Positions 49,611 to 63,434 of a DNA stretch of 64,000 nucleotides are shown here, one piece after another. The stretch is from contig VXAZ01007626.1 in NCBI GenBank assembly GCA_013399875.1, positions 310,001 through 374,000 on the forward strand, in the 5' to 3' direction. The translations under genes were made by a program, and so were the position numbers. The notes beneath the pieces were generated by a model that ran no database searches, was not told the origin of the DNA, and worked only from the letters and a program-made list of their open reading frames with translations. The DNA is from Gymnorhina tibicen (taxonomy: Eukaryota; Chordata; Aves; Passeriformes; Artamidae). Numbering within the stretch: the first letter of the stretch is position 1; every line of letters starts with the position of its first letter.

Positions 49611-52600
49611 GAGAGAGAAAATAAAAGTTGAGGAATTTTGATAAGAACTAAGCAACTAAGCAGAAAAACAACTGGAAAGGAGGTTTTTATGGTGTAACAC
49701 ACTTGCACATCAACTTTTTTCACTATTCTTTTAAGGGTCCCGATGGAACTGCTGATACAGCTATACACAAAATTAAGCAAGACCAGAGTTTTGTACATAT
49801 ACTAGAACAGAGATCTGATCAAGCATTAGGTTTCCTTTTTGTTTAAAACACAACCCATTTCTTTAGCCCTCTCCTTGGTATTTCAGTCTCTTAAAGAAAA
49901 CAGATCACTGTTGTTTTATTTATAAAACCCAGGCAATTTCCTCTGTGTTTCTTGCTCACTTTGGCCGGACTGTACATGCTACAGCACAACCTTAGTGCAG
50001 GCCTTTCCTGCTGTGTTAGGGCAGGAGGTTATGTGTGTTTCCCTGAGGCTATGGAACACAAATGTCTTATAGGGAACGAATACAGATTTTGCTATATCAT
50101 TATAATATAAATATTTTATGGTGATTTTTATAGGTGAGCGAAAGAACAAGAACTATGGCTTCTCAAGGATCTAGAGCTCTTCATGTTCCCTCAAAAAAAT
50201 TAAGCTCAAACTTCACCAGGGAAAATGAGAGTGAAGGTGAACTGAGAGTAAGATGACTTTCTGATTCCACAAAGAAAATCTTACATGTATTATGCATTCC
50301 CCAAGCACCAACTGTGAAGCTTTGACAGTTTTCTGTTATAATTTTAGTTCAGTTCTTCTGCATTATCTCATAATGGTGGGGGTATCTTCATGTGTTTGTT
50401 TAAATAATCCCTGAAACATGTACCGAGCAAACAATTAAATGTCTATATTCACATGCTGTTGTAGCAATTCTCTTTTTTTCCTGTGGAAACTGTAAACAAA
50501 AGCTGACACAGCATTAATAAACTACTGTCAGTGTAATTAAAATGAAGAAGAGACAAGTTTCCCAAAGGAATGCCTAATCCTTTTCATTTCTATTTATCAC
50601 AGCAGCTTACTAGTAAACAAATCTGTGTTTATTTTACTTCATGTAACCTGTGCACTGTTATTTCCAAAACAGGGCTCACTCTAGCAAAGTCTTGCTACCA
50701 TAGCTACCAGGCTACCTATACTTATAGCAAGAGCTGTGTCCTCTTCTTGTTTGCTTCTGCAGGGGGGAGTTAATCTGTGTGAGCACAAAGGAGCAAAGCC
50801 TCTGTATCTTACATGACTGAAAGAATAAACATTTGTTTAATGTGGCAGCTCACTTTAAGAAATGAGAATAATACCAAGATGCTTTACGATGTTATTAGTG
50901 AGAACATATAAGTTTGAAACACAGGAATGTCTAACCACAGCATTCAGAGTGATTGTACCTGCACCTTGCTGTCCTGGCACAGGCCATGGCTTTTTGTACA
51001 GTTAAATAACAACTGCTCAGTTGGGAAAGGGGTTTTTTTTTACAACCTGAGGACTTTCATGCTGTTGCAAGAATTCTGGAGTCAGTAACAGATGTCAGTC
51101 AAACCCAGCTTTTGCCTCAGTAGAGATAAGGAAGCTTAAGCACAAAGGCTGGGAGGAGCCCTTCAGGTACCCGTGGGTGCAAGGGTGGGTAATCAGTGCT
51201 CTTATGACTTGATACTCAGCTGCAGCCTCTGCTAGCAACCTCTGAATCGGATGTGCCTGCCATTTTCCTCAATTCAAGGGGCTAAGGATGCAAAAATTTA
51301 ATGGAAAATGCTTATCTGGTCATGGAATGATGGTGTTACTTACAAACACTGAAGCAGACACAGAAAGTTTAATAGCAATATATTAAAGGAAAATTTAAAT
51401 GCAGACTGCTTAGACAGATTTTTTTTTTAATATGGAAAAGTCACTTTTATCAAAAAAATTGATCTGTCTGCCAGTCACTCTAGATATATTCAAAATGCAA
51501 TTGTAAATATATTAGATTGAGATAGCGTCTGGTATTTCCGAAAAGCAATACAGGGCACAGAGCCAGTGAACTGCAGAGTTTTTATGAGGATGCAGTGCCT
51601 GTAACTAATGGATGGTCAAAGCTTTTGGAGTGCTGTTCTATCCAGAGGAGAATCACTCTAAATCTGACTGGGGAGACAACTGTTTCATCTCAAGTAATTT
51701 CATACCACAAAATCATCGTGGTTATCTGCTCAAACAGGTGATGGTCTTCATTCCGGTCTTTCATTTAGATTCTGCTATGTTGACATTACTGATGTTAAAA
51801 TTACACGCATTAATTAGTAGTGCTACATTATGTCCCTTTCCAAAAGCCTGACAGTAACAGTGATGTAATGGTTACTCATAGACTTGATTCTGCATCTGCT
51901 AAACCCCTCAGGAATCAGTAAGTGCCCTGGCAGTGCTGGTGGTATACAAAGAAAACCAGAGCCTGTGGCATCGTGACCAAGCACTGTGTATCTTCGTATT
52001 GCTGCACGCTGCAACCTCAACCCACCCCATGGTTATCAGTCTACCAGGAAAACAGTCAGAAGCTGGAGTACAACAAAACAGCTTGTGCCAGGTGACTAAT
52101 TTTTTATCTTACCAGTCTGTCACACACTGTCCATGTTTATTTCTAATACTTATTCCATCCACTGTCCCAAACGTGATTCATTAAGGTTAACGATTCTTCT
52201 GTCTCCATGCATCAGTCATTCTAAGCTGCATTAGTTCAACTCCAGGGTATTTAAGGACTTATCATTAATTAAATACAGCTTGTACAGAGATTTGTAAATT
52301 TAAAGTACTATCTAAAGACTAACTATTAATAATTGTCAGATCCTTCTTAAAATTATACAAGTACACCCATATTTCACCCCATCTGCCATCCTTGGTGGGA
52401 ATACAATTTCTCCATGAAATTTCATCTGCAGAGAGATGGATGTGGGTCCTCCAGAGCAATTTGTTTCAGACACCTATGTTCAGTGCAAGCTCTATGTTGG
52501 ACCATGTAATCCCCTTCTCTGTCTGATGCCCCCTTTCTGTGTGTATGCTCAGCAATAGTGTGCATCATCTCAGGAGCTAAGGTTTTGTCCTCAGCTTCCT

Positions 52601-52656
52601 GGAACCATGAAATACCCTTTGCCATGGACTCAGTGTTTTCTGTGCTGCAGTTGTGG
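49611..52656. other. Unassigned non-coding stretch
   Basis: AT-rich sequence with no gene, RNA gene or transposon recognised. The frames in it are under 85 codons and lack motifs. Confidence 0.6.
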
Positions 52657-52709
52657 CTTCAGATGTGATTTTGCCACATCTGAAGGGGCGAAATCACATC
52701 TGAAGGGGC
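52657..52709. repeat. Small hairpin with nested direct repeat
   Basis: The 15-bp arms CTTCAGATGTGATTT (52657-52671) and its exact reverse complement (52691-52705) can pair around a 19-base loop. Overlapping this, CACATCTGAAGGGGC occurs twice, at 52675-52689 and 52695-52709. The layout looks like a small local duplication and inversion. Confidence 0.9.
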
Positions 52710-55700
52710 AGTGTGCGGCAATTCTTCTGCTTCTTCTGCAGTCCATTTGCAAATATTCAGTCAGTCCAAATATCACATCTTGCTTGGACTGGATTTTGCA
52801 TACACTTGCCTGCTAGTGAAAAAAAGCAGAGATAACTGTGGAACAGAGAGCTCCCTCAGGGAAACAGTACTGATGGAGAGGAGACCAAACCAAAAGCTTA
52901 TTTCTAGATCATTTCCATACTTCAGACACAAAGTCTTCTCTTGAGGATTTACTGAGATGGGATGCACACACCTTTGGCTTTAATGGTATTTGTGGGGGAG
53001 CATAGCATTGTATTCCAAAGCCTTTATGATTTCTGTGGAGCTCTTGTTTCAGGCGATATTAATGCAAGGTTGAACGAGTCAGTGTCAGAGCTGCAGAATT
53101 TCACAAGTCACTTCGACAAAAAGTAAGATTTCATATTTTCTTGTCAAAAATGCAACACTTAGAAAAATTTCAGGTCTTCAAGAAGAATGCTTTATCCAGG
53201 GACCTCTTAATCTTGCTGTGGGCTGGCAGGACATGCCCCAGTCCACTCCTTTTCCTCCTCATATTGTCCACTGGAGTAGGGAACAGTTCCAGATGACTTC
53301 CTCCAGGGAAGACACTTCCTCGTACAAGGCCTTCATGGGAGATAAGTTTGCAAAGGACTAGCCAGCACTAAAAACTAGGAAAAGAAGGTGTTCTCATGTT
53401 TGCTTTTTCTGTTCCAAATCATATTTCATCACATGTTGGTGATTTGTTCTGACAGTTGATGACCAGATAAGAGCGGTAAAGTTTCCTTTTCACTTGAGGA
53501 GAGTTTGGTGGAACTTTGCTTCTACGTTCAGTATCAAAATCTCTCAAGTATCAGACTGCTGATCTCTGTCAGCTACTAAAGGCTGACCCAAATTACACCC
53601 ATCTGCAGTAGAATGGTAGACATCATCTCACCACCAACGAGTATTGAAATAAACCTCCAGTCTTGGGCATCAGATAAAAACATAATGAGTGATAAACTGA
53701 TGCCATTTACAGGATGTATAAAACTAGTTTCATCATAGGATAATTAAATATTAAACTGTGGCATTTGCCACTATTGCACATGTTAGATATGTGTGCCTGT
53801 TTCAATCAGGAATAGGCAAATTCCCTTCCCAAGCAGGGAAAAAATTGCCTTCTTCTGCTGTGTATGGCATAAAATGTAAAATATATTTGCTTCTATTTCC
53901 TGCACTGCTAGAACCTGAACAAGAACTTCTGATTTGTTTTTCAACTCAAGAATCAGTATATTTTTTGTTTATAGACATACTACTCTTTACTTAATTCAAT
54001 AAAAGCCATAGACTTTTAAATTTAAGCATTCTCTGACTGTTAAAATAGTTATTTTGAGTAGCTTATTTCAAACCCATTCTTAATGAGCAAAATACTGTTA
54101 GCAGACTTTATACTGATTTTTGGTTATTTGAATTTTATTCTCAAACTGCTGAAATAATTCTCACACTGCTGAAATAGTACATCTATTCAGTAGAACAAAT
54201 AAACTTTTAATGAAATCTAAAGCTTCCATAGATCTTGTGAAACAATATTCAAGCACATTTAGCTTTATATTGCCACAGCTAAAACTTATACCTGAATGGG
54301 AGCAGGTGATGAGACAACAGAGAAATACAATTGCTGCCACTGAGAAAGTGTTTAAGCTACAAATATTGGAAGTGAGATAGTTTTGACAGATAGGAAAAAT
54401 GAAATGTGCATCTACCATCAGGAAAGATAAAATATACAGTAAACAACATTTGGAGAATACTAAAATGTAATAAGCAAGTTTTAATATGGTCTATTTGCAC
54501 ATTTTTCATCTTTTTTTTTTGTTACAGACTTGGTTATGACTTAGCTTCCAGGCTATTCTTCTTCAAAATCCAGACAAACCACTTCACAGTATTTTATGAT
54601 TAATATGTCTGGGAAAAGTCTTCAGTGAACAAGTCAGTTTAAAAATATTCTTCAGCGAGTATATTTGTTTTGGTGGTTGTTACTCATCACTTCTCAAAGC
54701 CCCAAGGAATTCATTAACACTTTTTTAGCTAGTACTTTTTATCTTTCAGCAGTTCATTTCTTTGTGACATAGGTACATGTGTTTGTGGAAGCATGCAGAG
54801 GATAAATTCTATGCACTAAAATACTTTAAAAAGAGAAAAATTAATCTAAATTAATCTAAATGTTCAATAGAAATGAAAAATTAATCCCACCCTTCCTAAA
54901 AATGCGCAATGAAAACTAAATAAATTTGCATGTAGAGATACGATTTCTCTCTTTTTTTGCTTTACCATCACCACTTTATAACATATCTTCTTTCTTCAGA
55001 CCTATCTACAGAATTCTTTTTCAAGTCTCATTATTTGCTTTTAAGACACATATTTTCTTGGTGAATCCCATCCAATCTTAATCTGATCTCCATGCTCTAC
55101 CTCACTCTTGTCTTGGTTCAGGGACATCTGTCCTCATCTCCTGTCTACCTCCCGATACTCCTGTTCAACAGTAAATATCTCTCTTGTATCTGTCGCTTGT
55201 TTCTGTCCCAGGATTTTATCCCTCCAGATTATTTCTCATTATATCCTTCCTTCTTGTCAAAACCTTGCCCAGTGGCTCCTGATGCTTCTGCCCCATCCGT
55301 TTCAGCTTCTCCTCCCACCCCTGTGGCCAGGCAGCCCCGCAGTTGTTGTGTCTTGACTTCTTCTGCAAGTCTACTGCTTGTCCCATCTTCACTTAAATCA
55401 CAAATTTTTTTCAGCCAGGATTGTCCAGGATGCATGGAGAGCTTGGAGCTTGCCTGGAGCAGTGGGACATATGTGGGACATAACAGAAAGTAAGGTTTTA
55501 CAATGGGTCTGGCGGAACAGCCTTTGTAATAGGAAATGGGGCAGAATTTGTATATTTATAAATTAATTTGTGTAAATATTTTACCATAATTTGTATAAAT
55601 ATTTTGCCATAATACCATAACTACCTTCATTTTCTTGCTGCTTGGAATAACATCACACAACTGTATGTGTGCTCACTGGTTCGAAAAGAGGTGGACATTT

Positions 55701-58700
55701 TTGAAGGGATTTGAAATGCAGGTTGAGCACATAGATATGTACACACAAATATGTGCATGTGCTTAGGTTAATCCTGATTTATTATCTTAAAGAAGAACTC
55801 TGTGGTTTAGATGTTATGATTCATTCACTGGGTCTTTTATTTATTCATGTAGTTTTACTCTACACCCTTAAGCTATCATGGGTATTTTATGTGACAGTAC
55901 TTAATTGTGTTCATCCACCAGAAATGCTGATTGAAAATTAAAATGTTCCTGCTCATTTCTTTCTGGGGATATGCACATTGAAGATTAATAGATTCATTTT
56001 TACTACGTACTTGAAAGAAACAGGACTTGTTAAGATGGTGAAATCCTTAAATTGATAGTTTCATAACTAGAAATTCTACCTGAAGCAGTTAGTTTGGGCT
56101 TTAATGGGTGTCCCACTTTAGCCATGATCAGCTCACTAGCAGTCCTAGTACTTGAACTTTATCTTCATTATCAGTTTAATGAACTGAAAAAAAAAAAAGG
56201 ACCAAGCTAAGTGTATGTAAACCTTCCATGAAAGTATGCTGAAACTCATTATAAGTAAGGCAAATTCATTAAGCAGGGGGTAAACTGCCTTTCACGGCGG
56301 GTGAGGTCCATTCCTGCATTTTCCTGGGAAAGGAAGAATGGAGGAGAAATGAGGGATCCAACAACATAGCTCACTGGAAGAGTAGATGAAGGGTGAAGGG
56401 TGTTCTCATTTCAGCTCATCCCACTGCAATATGCTGGTGCCTATCAAGTGAGCTGAACAGATGGCTGGGCTGTCCTTGGTCCCCTTTCTCCTGCCCTCAA
56501 GGCTGGCCTCAAGGAGTGGTGGGAGCAGTCTCTTTCTTATTGCCTATCCTCTCCACCTCCTATCTGGAGAGGCGATGTTTGCACTCCCTTTCCTTACAGA
56601 AGTGGACCAAAGGGTTTGAGGGGCAGAGTCAGTGCTGAAGCCCCTTGAGAAGAAAAGCCCCATCAGGGTATGAGTGCCCTACTCTTGCCCTGGGCTACCT
56701 GGCAGCAAGTATTTCCCTGCTGGTCTCATCCTCCCTGAGGTAAAGAAGGGAAGAGAAAAATTAGACTGAGCCTGAGGTCCAAAGACCTTCCTGTTTTTAC
56801 CTGGCTGAGGGAAATCACACCCCATTTTCAGTCTCAAAAAGAAAGATTCACCCACTTTTCTTCCTCTGCCAAAGATCAAGTACATCAGAAAAATATGATC
56901 TAAATTCACGACTTACTGAATATCTGGCGTCCTCCTGAGCACCTAGATGTGGCATTTCCACTTTATGCTTTGACCCACCCCGTTCCTCATAGTCTTACAA
57001 GGTTGGGTTGGGGAAAGAAGAGAAATGTTTGGTATAGTTACACATTTAACCCCAGGGACAGCATGCCTTTGACCTTGAAAGACAACAGCAGATTTTTGCT
57101 TTTGAACTAGGCCTCTTCTAGTTGGAAAATGAATGTTGGTATCTTCAGCTGCCAGTGAATTCATTTCTGCCTGAAATAAAATGAAAAGGAGGTAACATGG
57201 CCAGTTCTTCTGGGCAGATGCCAGTTCAAAGGCTGGGTTTGGTATGCTGGGTGTGCAATAAATGACTGTGAAACACTTACCCTGGAAAGAAATTTTCTCC
57301 CAGACATCATGTGTTTCCAAGTATTTCAGTGTTTGAGTACTGCACATCCTGTGACACAATCATGTACCGTCTCCTTGCGCCAAATCAGAAATATTGGTAG
57401 ATAAATAGAAAGGATCATGTCCTTCTTCAGATTTCTTTAGCCCAATTGCATAACGTTAGTCATTACAACCTTACACTAAGAGAGTTTTTACAAGAAGTAC
57501 AACCCTTGTGCTTCACATCAAGTTAATACATATGAAATGTCTTCTTTTGCTGTAATATGTTCTCCTGCTGGCCATAAGCAAAGAAAATTGGGAAGAGGAA
57601 ATCCCCTTCTGAGTTATAGGATCAAAAAAGAGAACAACGGGGAAAACTGACTATGTTTCCAGATTTTATGGTTTGCCGTCAGGTCCAGCATGGGAACTAG
57701 CAGACACGCACCATGTAGAAGGAAAGGCAGGTAAAATATCCTGAGTACAAGATGGAAGTGGGTTTGGTGGCTTCATTTGGAATGGCACCTAACCACACAG
57801 AGTGAGTATGACACCTATTTGCAAATGTTAAACGGTTTAGAATTCAGCACATTGCTCTTCTCTCTAAACACATGCATCACAGCCGTGAAAAAGTGATGGT
57901 ACTCGCAAGTTCAAGCCTCGTGCCCAACATTCCCCAACTGGCAAGTCTAATTACATTAACATTCACATTTGCTTTCTCCCATGTTCCTAAAAACGAAGAT
58001 TAATTTTCATCATGTCAAAGTTCTGAATGTCACAGGATTTCTGTAGTCATCATTCACAGAACTTGCCAGGATGTAAGAGTGAAAGCAATTCCAGCTGTTG
58101 GTATGGAAGTCTGGAAGTTGATGAGAACTAATTACACAATTATTTAAGAAGAAATATGTAGTGCTAACCCACTTCTTGATGTGTATAACTTCGTTAATGC
58201 TTTGCTTAAATTTTGAAGTAGCAATGTGATTTCTGCAAGTTGAAATGCATGCTTTGTTCCTAGTTAGTGTCTGCAGGCAGTAGAATTGTTGTGGATGTAG
58301 TAGTAGGTAGAGAAGGTAAGTTACTATAAATTGAAAAAAGTAATTGCAAGTTCTGAGTTATGAGTAAGAATTGTGCTCTGTGCTATAACTTGGGTGGAGG
58401 GACATTCATGATTTATGTTAGCAATAAAGAAAAGATCTTATAATAATGTAGCTGCTTTATTAATGTAGTTATTAATTTATTCTTTATTATGCATATGAAG
58501 AGAGACAAATTATCTCATAAACATCCTTTCCTAAAGGCTGTGCACTAAATGAATGGTAAACAAGGCCGTGGTTGCAGCAGCAGGTAGGAATAGGAAAAAT
58601 GTTGTTGTGCAGAGCAAGATAGTGAATGCCTGGGATTGAGAACCAGCATCAGGGATTCTGCATTGCTGCTATGGTTTTCGACCTTTTGCAGTTGCTTTCC

Positions 58701-58904
58701 TGTTTCTCCTTGTTTCTGGTAGAAGACATTAGCTACAGCAAAGCTTAGCAAGCTCCTGAAGCTGAAGTGACAGCAGAGCAGGACAGGTGACAGAAAGCTT
58801 AACAACTACTACAACAGCTCCACATGTTGATGCACAAGGAGCATCTGAGCTGCTGATTTCAGATTTCTGCCCTGGTGAAATCTTTCTGGAATATGGGTAA
58901 TTGC
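52710..58904. other. Long AT-rich unassigned stretch
   Basis: No gene or transposon is recognised. Two short tandem duplications are present: 54137-54156 with 54157-54176 (20 bp, one mismatch) and 55565-55587 with 55588-55610 (23 bp, two mismatches). A pyrimidine-rich patch lies at about 55090-55400, where the frame 55092-55493 (133 codons) is open. Its serine- and proline-rich translation reflects that composition. Acceptor-like sites such as the T-rich tract before 54528 have no matching exon. Confidence 0.55.
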
Positions 58905-58910
58905 TGTCTT

Positions 58911-58988
58911 TCTTTTTTTTTTTGGTTTTGATTTTTTTTGGGGGTGTTTTTCTTGGTTGTTAGTTTGTTTGTTTGTTTGTTGTTTGTC
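58911..58988 (+). repeat. G/T-rich low-complexity tract with (GTTT) run
   Basis: The plus strand is almost only T and G, with T runs from 58913 and a GTTT tetramer run at 58963-58979. It resembles the A/C-rich tracts at 11167 and 13955 read on the other strand. Confidence 0.88.
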
Positions 58989-61900
58989 GAGGGAAGTGTC
59001 TAAATGCTGTTGTGATGTTTTAAACACCCAGTCTTTCCATGAGGAGAGGGCTACAGAGACCATGTTCTGCTAAGGCTTGGACGTGCTTTCAGTTGTTCCA
59101 AAGCAAGTCTTAGGCAGATAGGGACAGTCCCTGTCGTTGTGTGAAACCTCAGGTAGCCCAGGCAGCCTTCACCACACTGAATTTCTTCATCCCATGAAAC
59201 TGCCCAGCACTGGCATTTGTTCTGAGCTGACAGAAAGGCAGTTCAGCTGCTAAATTACCCTGCCCAGATATGCTCCAGGTGAAGAGAAAGTTGCTGCAGG
59301 CAGCTGTCATGGGCTGCTTGCACATGTTAACTCAGTCCCTTGTGAGGGGTACGTCATGGTTCCTGTGCTTGTTCTGAGTGACCCTTTGCCATGTCTAAAC
59401 TGCCTCCCACAGGTCCTTCACCCTGGGGGGTGAGTGTTAGGCAGAGATGCAACACAAGGAAGACAGAAAGCAGCATACTGAGGAATTGGAAAGACATGGC
59501 TCTGGTCTGAAGTTGTGCAGTAGAAGGGCAGAAATTGAATGTGCTTGTGGATCAGCACTTGGGAAGGAGAAGGCTTAATTTCCTTCAAATACAATAATTT
59601 AACATCACATTTCCTAAGTGTAGCTGGGACTTTACCTATTGTTCTTTCCCATACCGAAAATTTCAAAGGCAAAACCACAACAAGATAGCTGATTTTGAGA
59701 CATCGAGATTGGCCAACTCCCATTCATTGAAAGTTGAGTTCAGTGCTTACATGCTGCTGTTGCACTTCTGTTGCTCTGCCATGACAACTTCTGCCTTTTC
59801 AGCATCCTCTAGACAGTGCAGGAGTGCTCACTGCAGAAAGATTTGTGCTACTCCTGCAGTGCATCACCTGCTTTGTGCTGTTAGCAGTTTGAAAGCTTTC
59901 AGTATGATTCTTCTCTGTGTCTGTGACCAGACAGCAGGGGCTGTCCTCTCAGCTGGCAGCCTGGCTATTGCTCTGCACCAAGCAAGCCCCTGTCAGAAGG
60001 AGTCCCTCCCCCTGCATTACTTTTACTTGCATTACTACAAGTCAGGCAGAGGGACCTGAAGCCACAAGCTGGAAGAGGGAATAGGACATCATTTTCAGCA
60101 GCAATACAGTCCTAGATCCGATTAAATTGACACAGAAATGGCAATCTCCAGAGCTATACAAGGTTATTCCCAGACATTTAGCAGAAGTGGTCCATTGAGG
60201 TATGACCTTTTTTCCAGGGGAGGTCACATCCTAACAACATGAAATTCAGTTTTTAGCTTTCCATTAGTGATAACAAGCTGCTTCATGACTAATTGACCAA
60301 CTACCTTTCATCAAGTATGTTCTGCTCATGCCTAACCAAAGTACCCAGTTATTTGATTGCCCCCACAGCACTGCAGTCCCTGTTACTCTCAGGTGCTGCT
60401 GAGCAGATTGATATGAATAGAGTTCATCCCAGCCCCATCTGAAATTCAGCAATTCCCATGCTCAGAGGGATTGCTAGGCCTGCCCTGATCAGAGCTGGCT
60501 ATCAAAGGCCACTGCTGCACTAGATTACTCTGTGCTGGAAGCAATCTCAGCTGCTGGCTGAGGATCATTTTGTACTGCTTGCAAGGGGGGGTGGTTTAAT
60601 AGGGCAGATATATATTTTGAGCACATGGACAAAGCAGAGAGGGAGATGGTACAAGAGACATCATAAAATCATGTATTTGTTAAGCAATTAAGGAGTAATT
60701 GATTACTTACAAGAAGAGCAATCAAACCATTTTAGGAGCATTTGTTTTCAAATTGCTTGTATCTGGCAATCAAATGGAATAATAGATCTGTGGGGGGGCA
60801 TGACTGACAGACTGACTTGCATTACAACTTGGTGGAATAGCATAAATATTCGACCAAGGCTTAGTTTACCTATGTTAAAACAGATGCTGACTTTGTGGAA
60901 TCAATGGCAAGCACTACATACTGGTTGGACACAAACTCCCTGTATCTCAGGAGATGCACTGAGCCTGAAACCTAAACTGGTACCATTTTCCCTCAAGAAA
61001 AGGCAACAATCTACTTGAGATAGATCTGCCCAGGTTCTCTTACAGTTTCTCAGAAATGCACTTACCCCTGGAGAGTGTTTTATGAAAATATATTTACTTA
61101 AAATATATGCAAAGGATTTCCAAAATGCAGATAAATTTTGAAGTACTCAGTAACACAAAGTGAGAGAGGTGGTTGCAGTATCTTTTGTATATTTTCTAAG
61201 ACATTTGGGATTCAAATACATACCTGATGAGGTCTGCAGAGGTATCACATTGAGCTGAAACCTGCAGAAATAGATTACAAGCTATTTAGGTATTTCAGAA
61301 AACCCTCCTAGATGCATAATCATTTTCTTTAGAAACCCAGTGCTTCCAGAAATCTTGCCCACTTCTCATATCTGCAAATGCCTATACAGTGCAGGAAACA
61401 GCTCCAAGGGAAAGGAATTTACTGTAAACCAAGCCCTTCTCATAAATGATTTGGATGAGCAGAGTGAGATTTAGAATTTGAACCACTGCTGGTAAATAAC
61501 TGAGCTCCAGACTTCAGGAGAATAAAAAGTTTCTGAAATCTTCCAGCCCATCCCTGTTTACAAGAACATATTTTTTAAATTATTCGTATATTTAGAAAAA
61601 TTAATCACTACATTTTTTCCTTTGCAAAAGGATCAATATTACAATAATTGCATAAATTAGACCTTGATGGTGAATGCAAATAGAAAGCCACTTAAAGTGA
61701 TTTTTGCTCCACTTGATTGTATTGGTTTGTTAGATTTATTATTAGTTTGCAATATTTTGGCTTTATTTCTCTCTCTTCAGTTACTGTGGCATCAAAAGGT
61801 TCCCCTCCCCTACCCTTATATCATTAGCATTCTCCTAAAAACTCCAGTGTACAATCTCCACCCTAAAATTAATGTCTAGTGACAGATAATAGGAAAGAGT

Positions 61901-62097
61901 AGTTAGTGAGCAATCCTTCTAAATGTGGCCTGGAAAACTTACTGCTGAGCCAAGCCATGTGGCCTGAAGCTGCAGAGATACAGATTTCCGTGCCTCTCAC
62001 AGCTGGTGAGCACTGAGCAGGACAGCTACTGAAGGGGTCTCCTTTTCTTGAAGGATTTCTTGCTTGTTATGCTGTGAGGTTGTCAGAAAGGTCTGCA
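58989..62097. other. Unassigned non-coding stretch
   Basis: No gene or transposon is recognised. The two longest frames (59709-60059 plus, 59418-59723 minus) do not show a known domain. Confidence 0.55.
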
Positions 62098-62276
62098 GAA
62101 TCATAGAATGGTTTGGGTCGGAAGGAGCTCAAAGATGTTCTAGTTCCAGCCCTGTGCCACAAGCACGTGTGCCACCCACTAGAGCAGGTTGCTCAAAGCC
62201 TCATCCCACCTGGCCTTGAGCACTGCCAGGGATGGGACATCCACAGCTTCTCTGGGCAGCCTGTTCCCGTAGCACC
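62098..62276 (-). mobile_element. CR1 LINE 3' end fragment
   Basis: About 180 bases of a CR1 3' end in minus orientation. The plus strand begins AATCATAGAATGGTTTGGGT and continues with the familiar CR1 end region (GGCCTTGAGCACTGCCAGGG, then GGGCAGCCTGTTCC). Its sequence type differs from the copies at 22231 and 28583, which suggests another subfamily. No coding capacity is left. Confidence 0.92.
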
Positions 62277-63434
62277 GGTGTCAAAGGCTTTGCACAACTC
62301 CAAGTGCATGTCATTTGGTTTAGTAACTTAACTAATTGTAATAGGGAATAAAATCCTGGATTTCTCCTGATTTTGTTCTTTGGTGATGATCCAGGGTGGC
62401 TCTGAAGTTGAAGGTGGCACTGGGCTGACTCTCTTAGTGAGTGTCAGATCTATGACAGAGATCTATGACACACTCTCTTAGTGAGTGTCAGATCTATGAT
62501 TAGCAGGATCCTTCCTGGTGCTGCAAAAACTATCAGAAGTGATGAGTTAATTCAGTGAGGCCCTTTCTGCTCAGCCACCAGACAAAGCCAAAAATCATTA
62601 AGGGAGATGAACAGCAGAGGATTGCCTGAGTTATAAGGACAGCTTTAGCTAGTGTGCCTCTAACGCTGGGACTACACTGCTCCCAACCCAAACTACAAAT
62701 TGGCCTAAGAACAGCAGAAACTGAGAAAAAATGGGGGACAAAACACTTTTACATTGCATGTTCACCCTGATTGCAGAGGAGACAAGTTTATAGGCCTTTC
62801 TTGCTTGATAGACTTTTAAATTAGCATTTGTCAAAAAAAGCTTGTCCTACCATTTAGGTCCTCACTAGTGTTGATACAAAGAATTATTTTAGCCTTGTCT
62901 GACAGTAAAGATGAGGATGAGATATTTTTCATGCTGCAGGGATGCCTTAGAGTCGCTTGTTTGTATTTACTTGTTTGAAGAAAGGAAAGACCCAATCTTA
63001 GCTGACACAGGTTAGCCATTTCCAAAAGCAAGATAGAAATTTTGGAAACTTTCTCTAAAAATCCCTATCATGTTACTGATTGTGGACCAGCTTAGTAATG
63101 TTCATGGTATGTAAGAGGCTTTTTAACGCCTCACCTGCACAGGACTAGAGAAAAGACTCTTCTGATAGGATGCTGAAGTGGAGAACCACACCACCTGGAT
63201 GGGACATACAAGCAGTGGTGTCACATAAGGCTTTCATCTAGAAGGTGACTTTGTGCTATTCAGCATGACTTCACTTCTTGGCTAACTCTCCAGTTTTACT
63301 TTGCTCTTTGATTAATGCTAAGCCATAATGACTGGTGTCTGGCTTTTTCCTCTTAAAGTCTTGCTTTTGCTGACTAAATGTCCAGAAGAAAAATTTCCTT
63401 CCTACTTCACCTTATTGCATTACACTTAGCCAGG
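62277..63434. other. Unassigned stretch with a 28-bp direct repeat
   Basis: No gene is recognised. A perfect 28-bp direct repeat lies at 62428-62455 and 62472-62499. Confidence 0.6.
62428..62499 (+). repeat. 28-bp direct repeat, period 44
   Basis: Two identical 28-bp copies, beginning ACTCTCTTAGTGAG, are separated by 16 bases. The 16-base gap itself contains GATCTATGACA, an echo of the repeat end, so the structure seems to have arisen by local slippage or a small tandem duplication. Confidence 0.95.

Noticed and set aside
55092..55493. 133-codon serine- and proline-rich frame
   Set aside because: It follows from a pyrimidine-rich patch on the plus strand and has no domain or splice support.
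57890..57935. Box-B-like sequence (AAGTTCAAGCC) suggesting an RNA polymerase III gene
   Set aside because: No box A at the right distance and no cloverleaf could be folded by eye.
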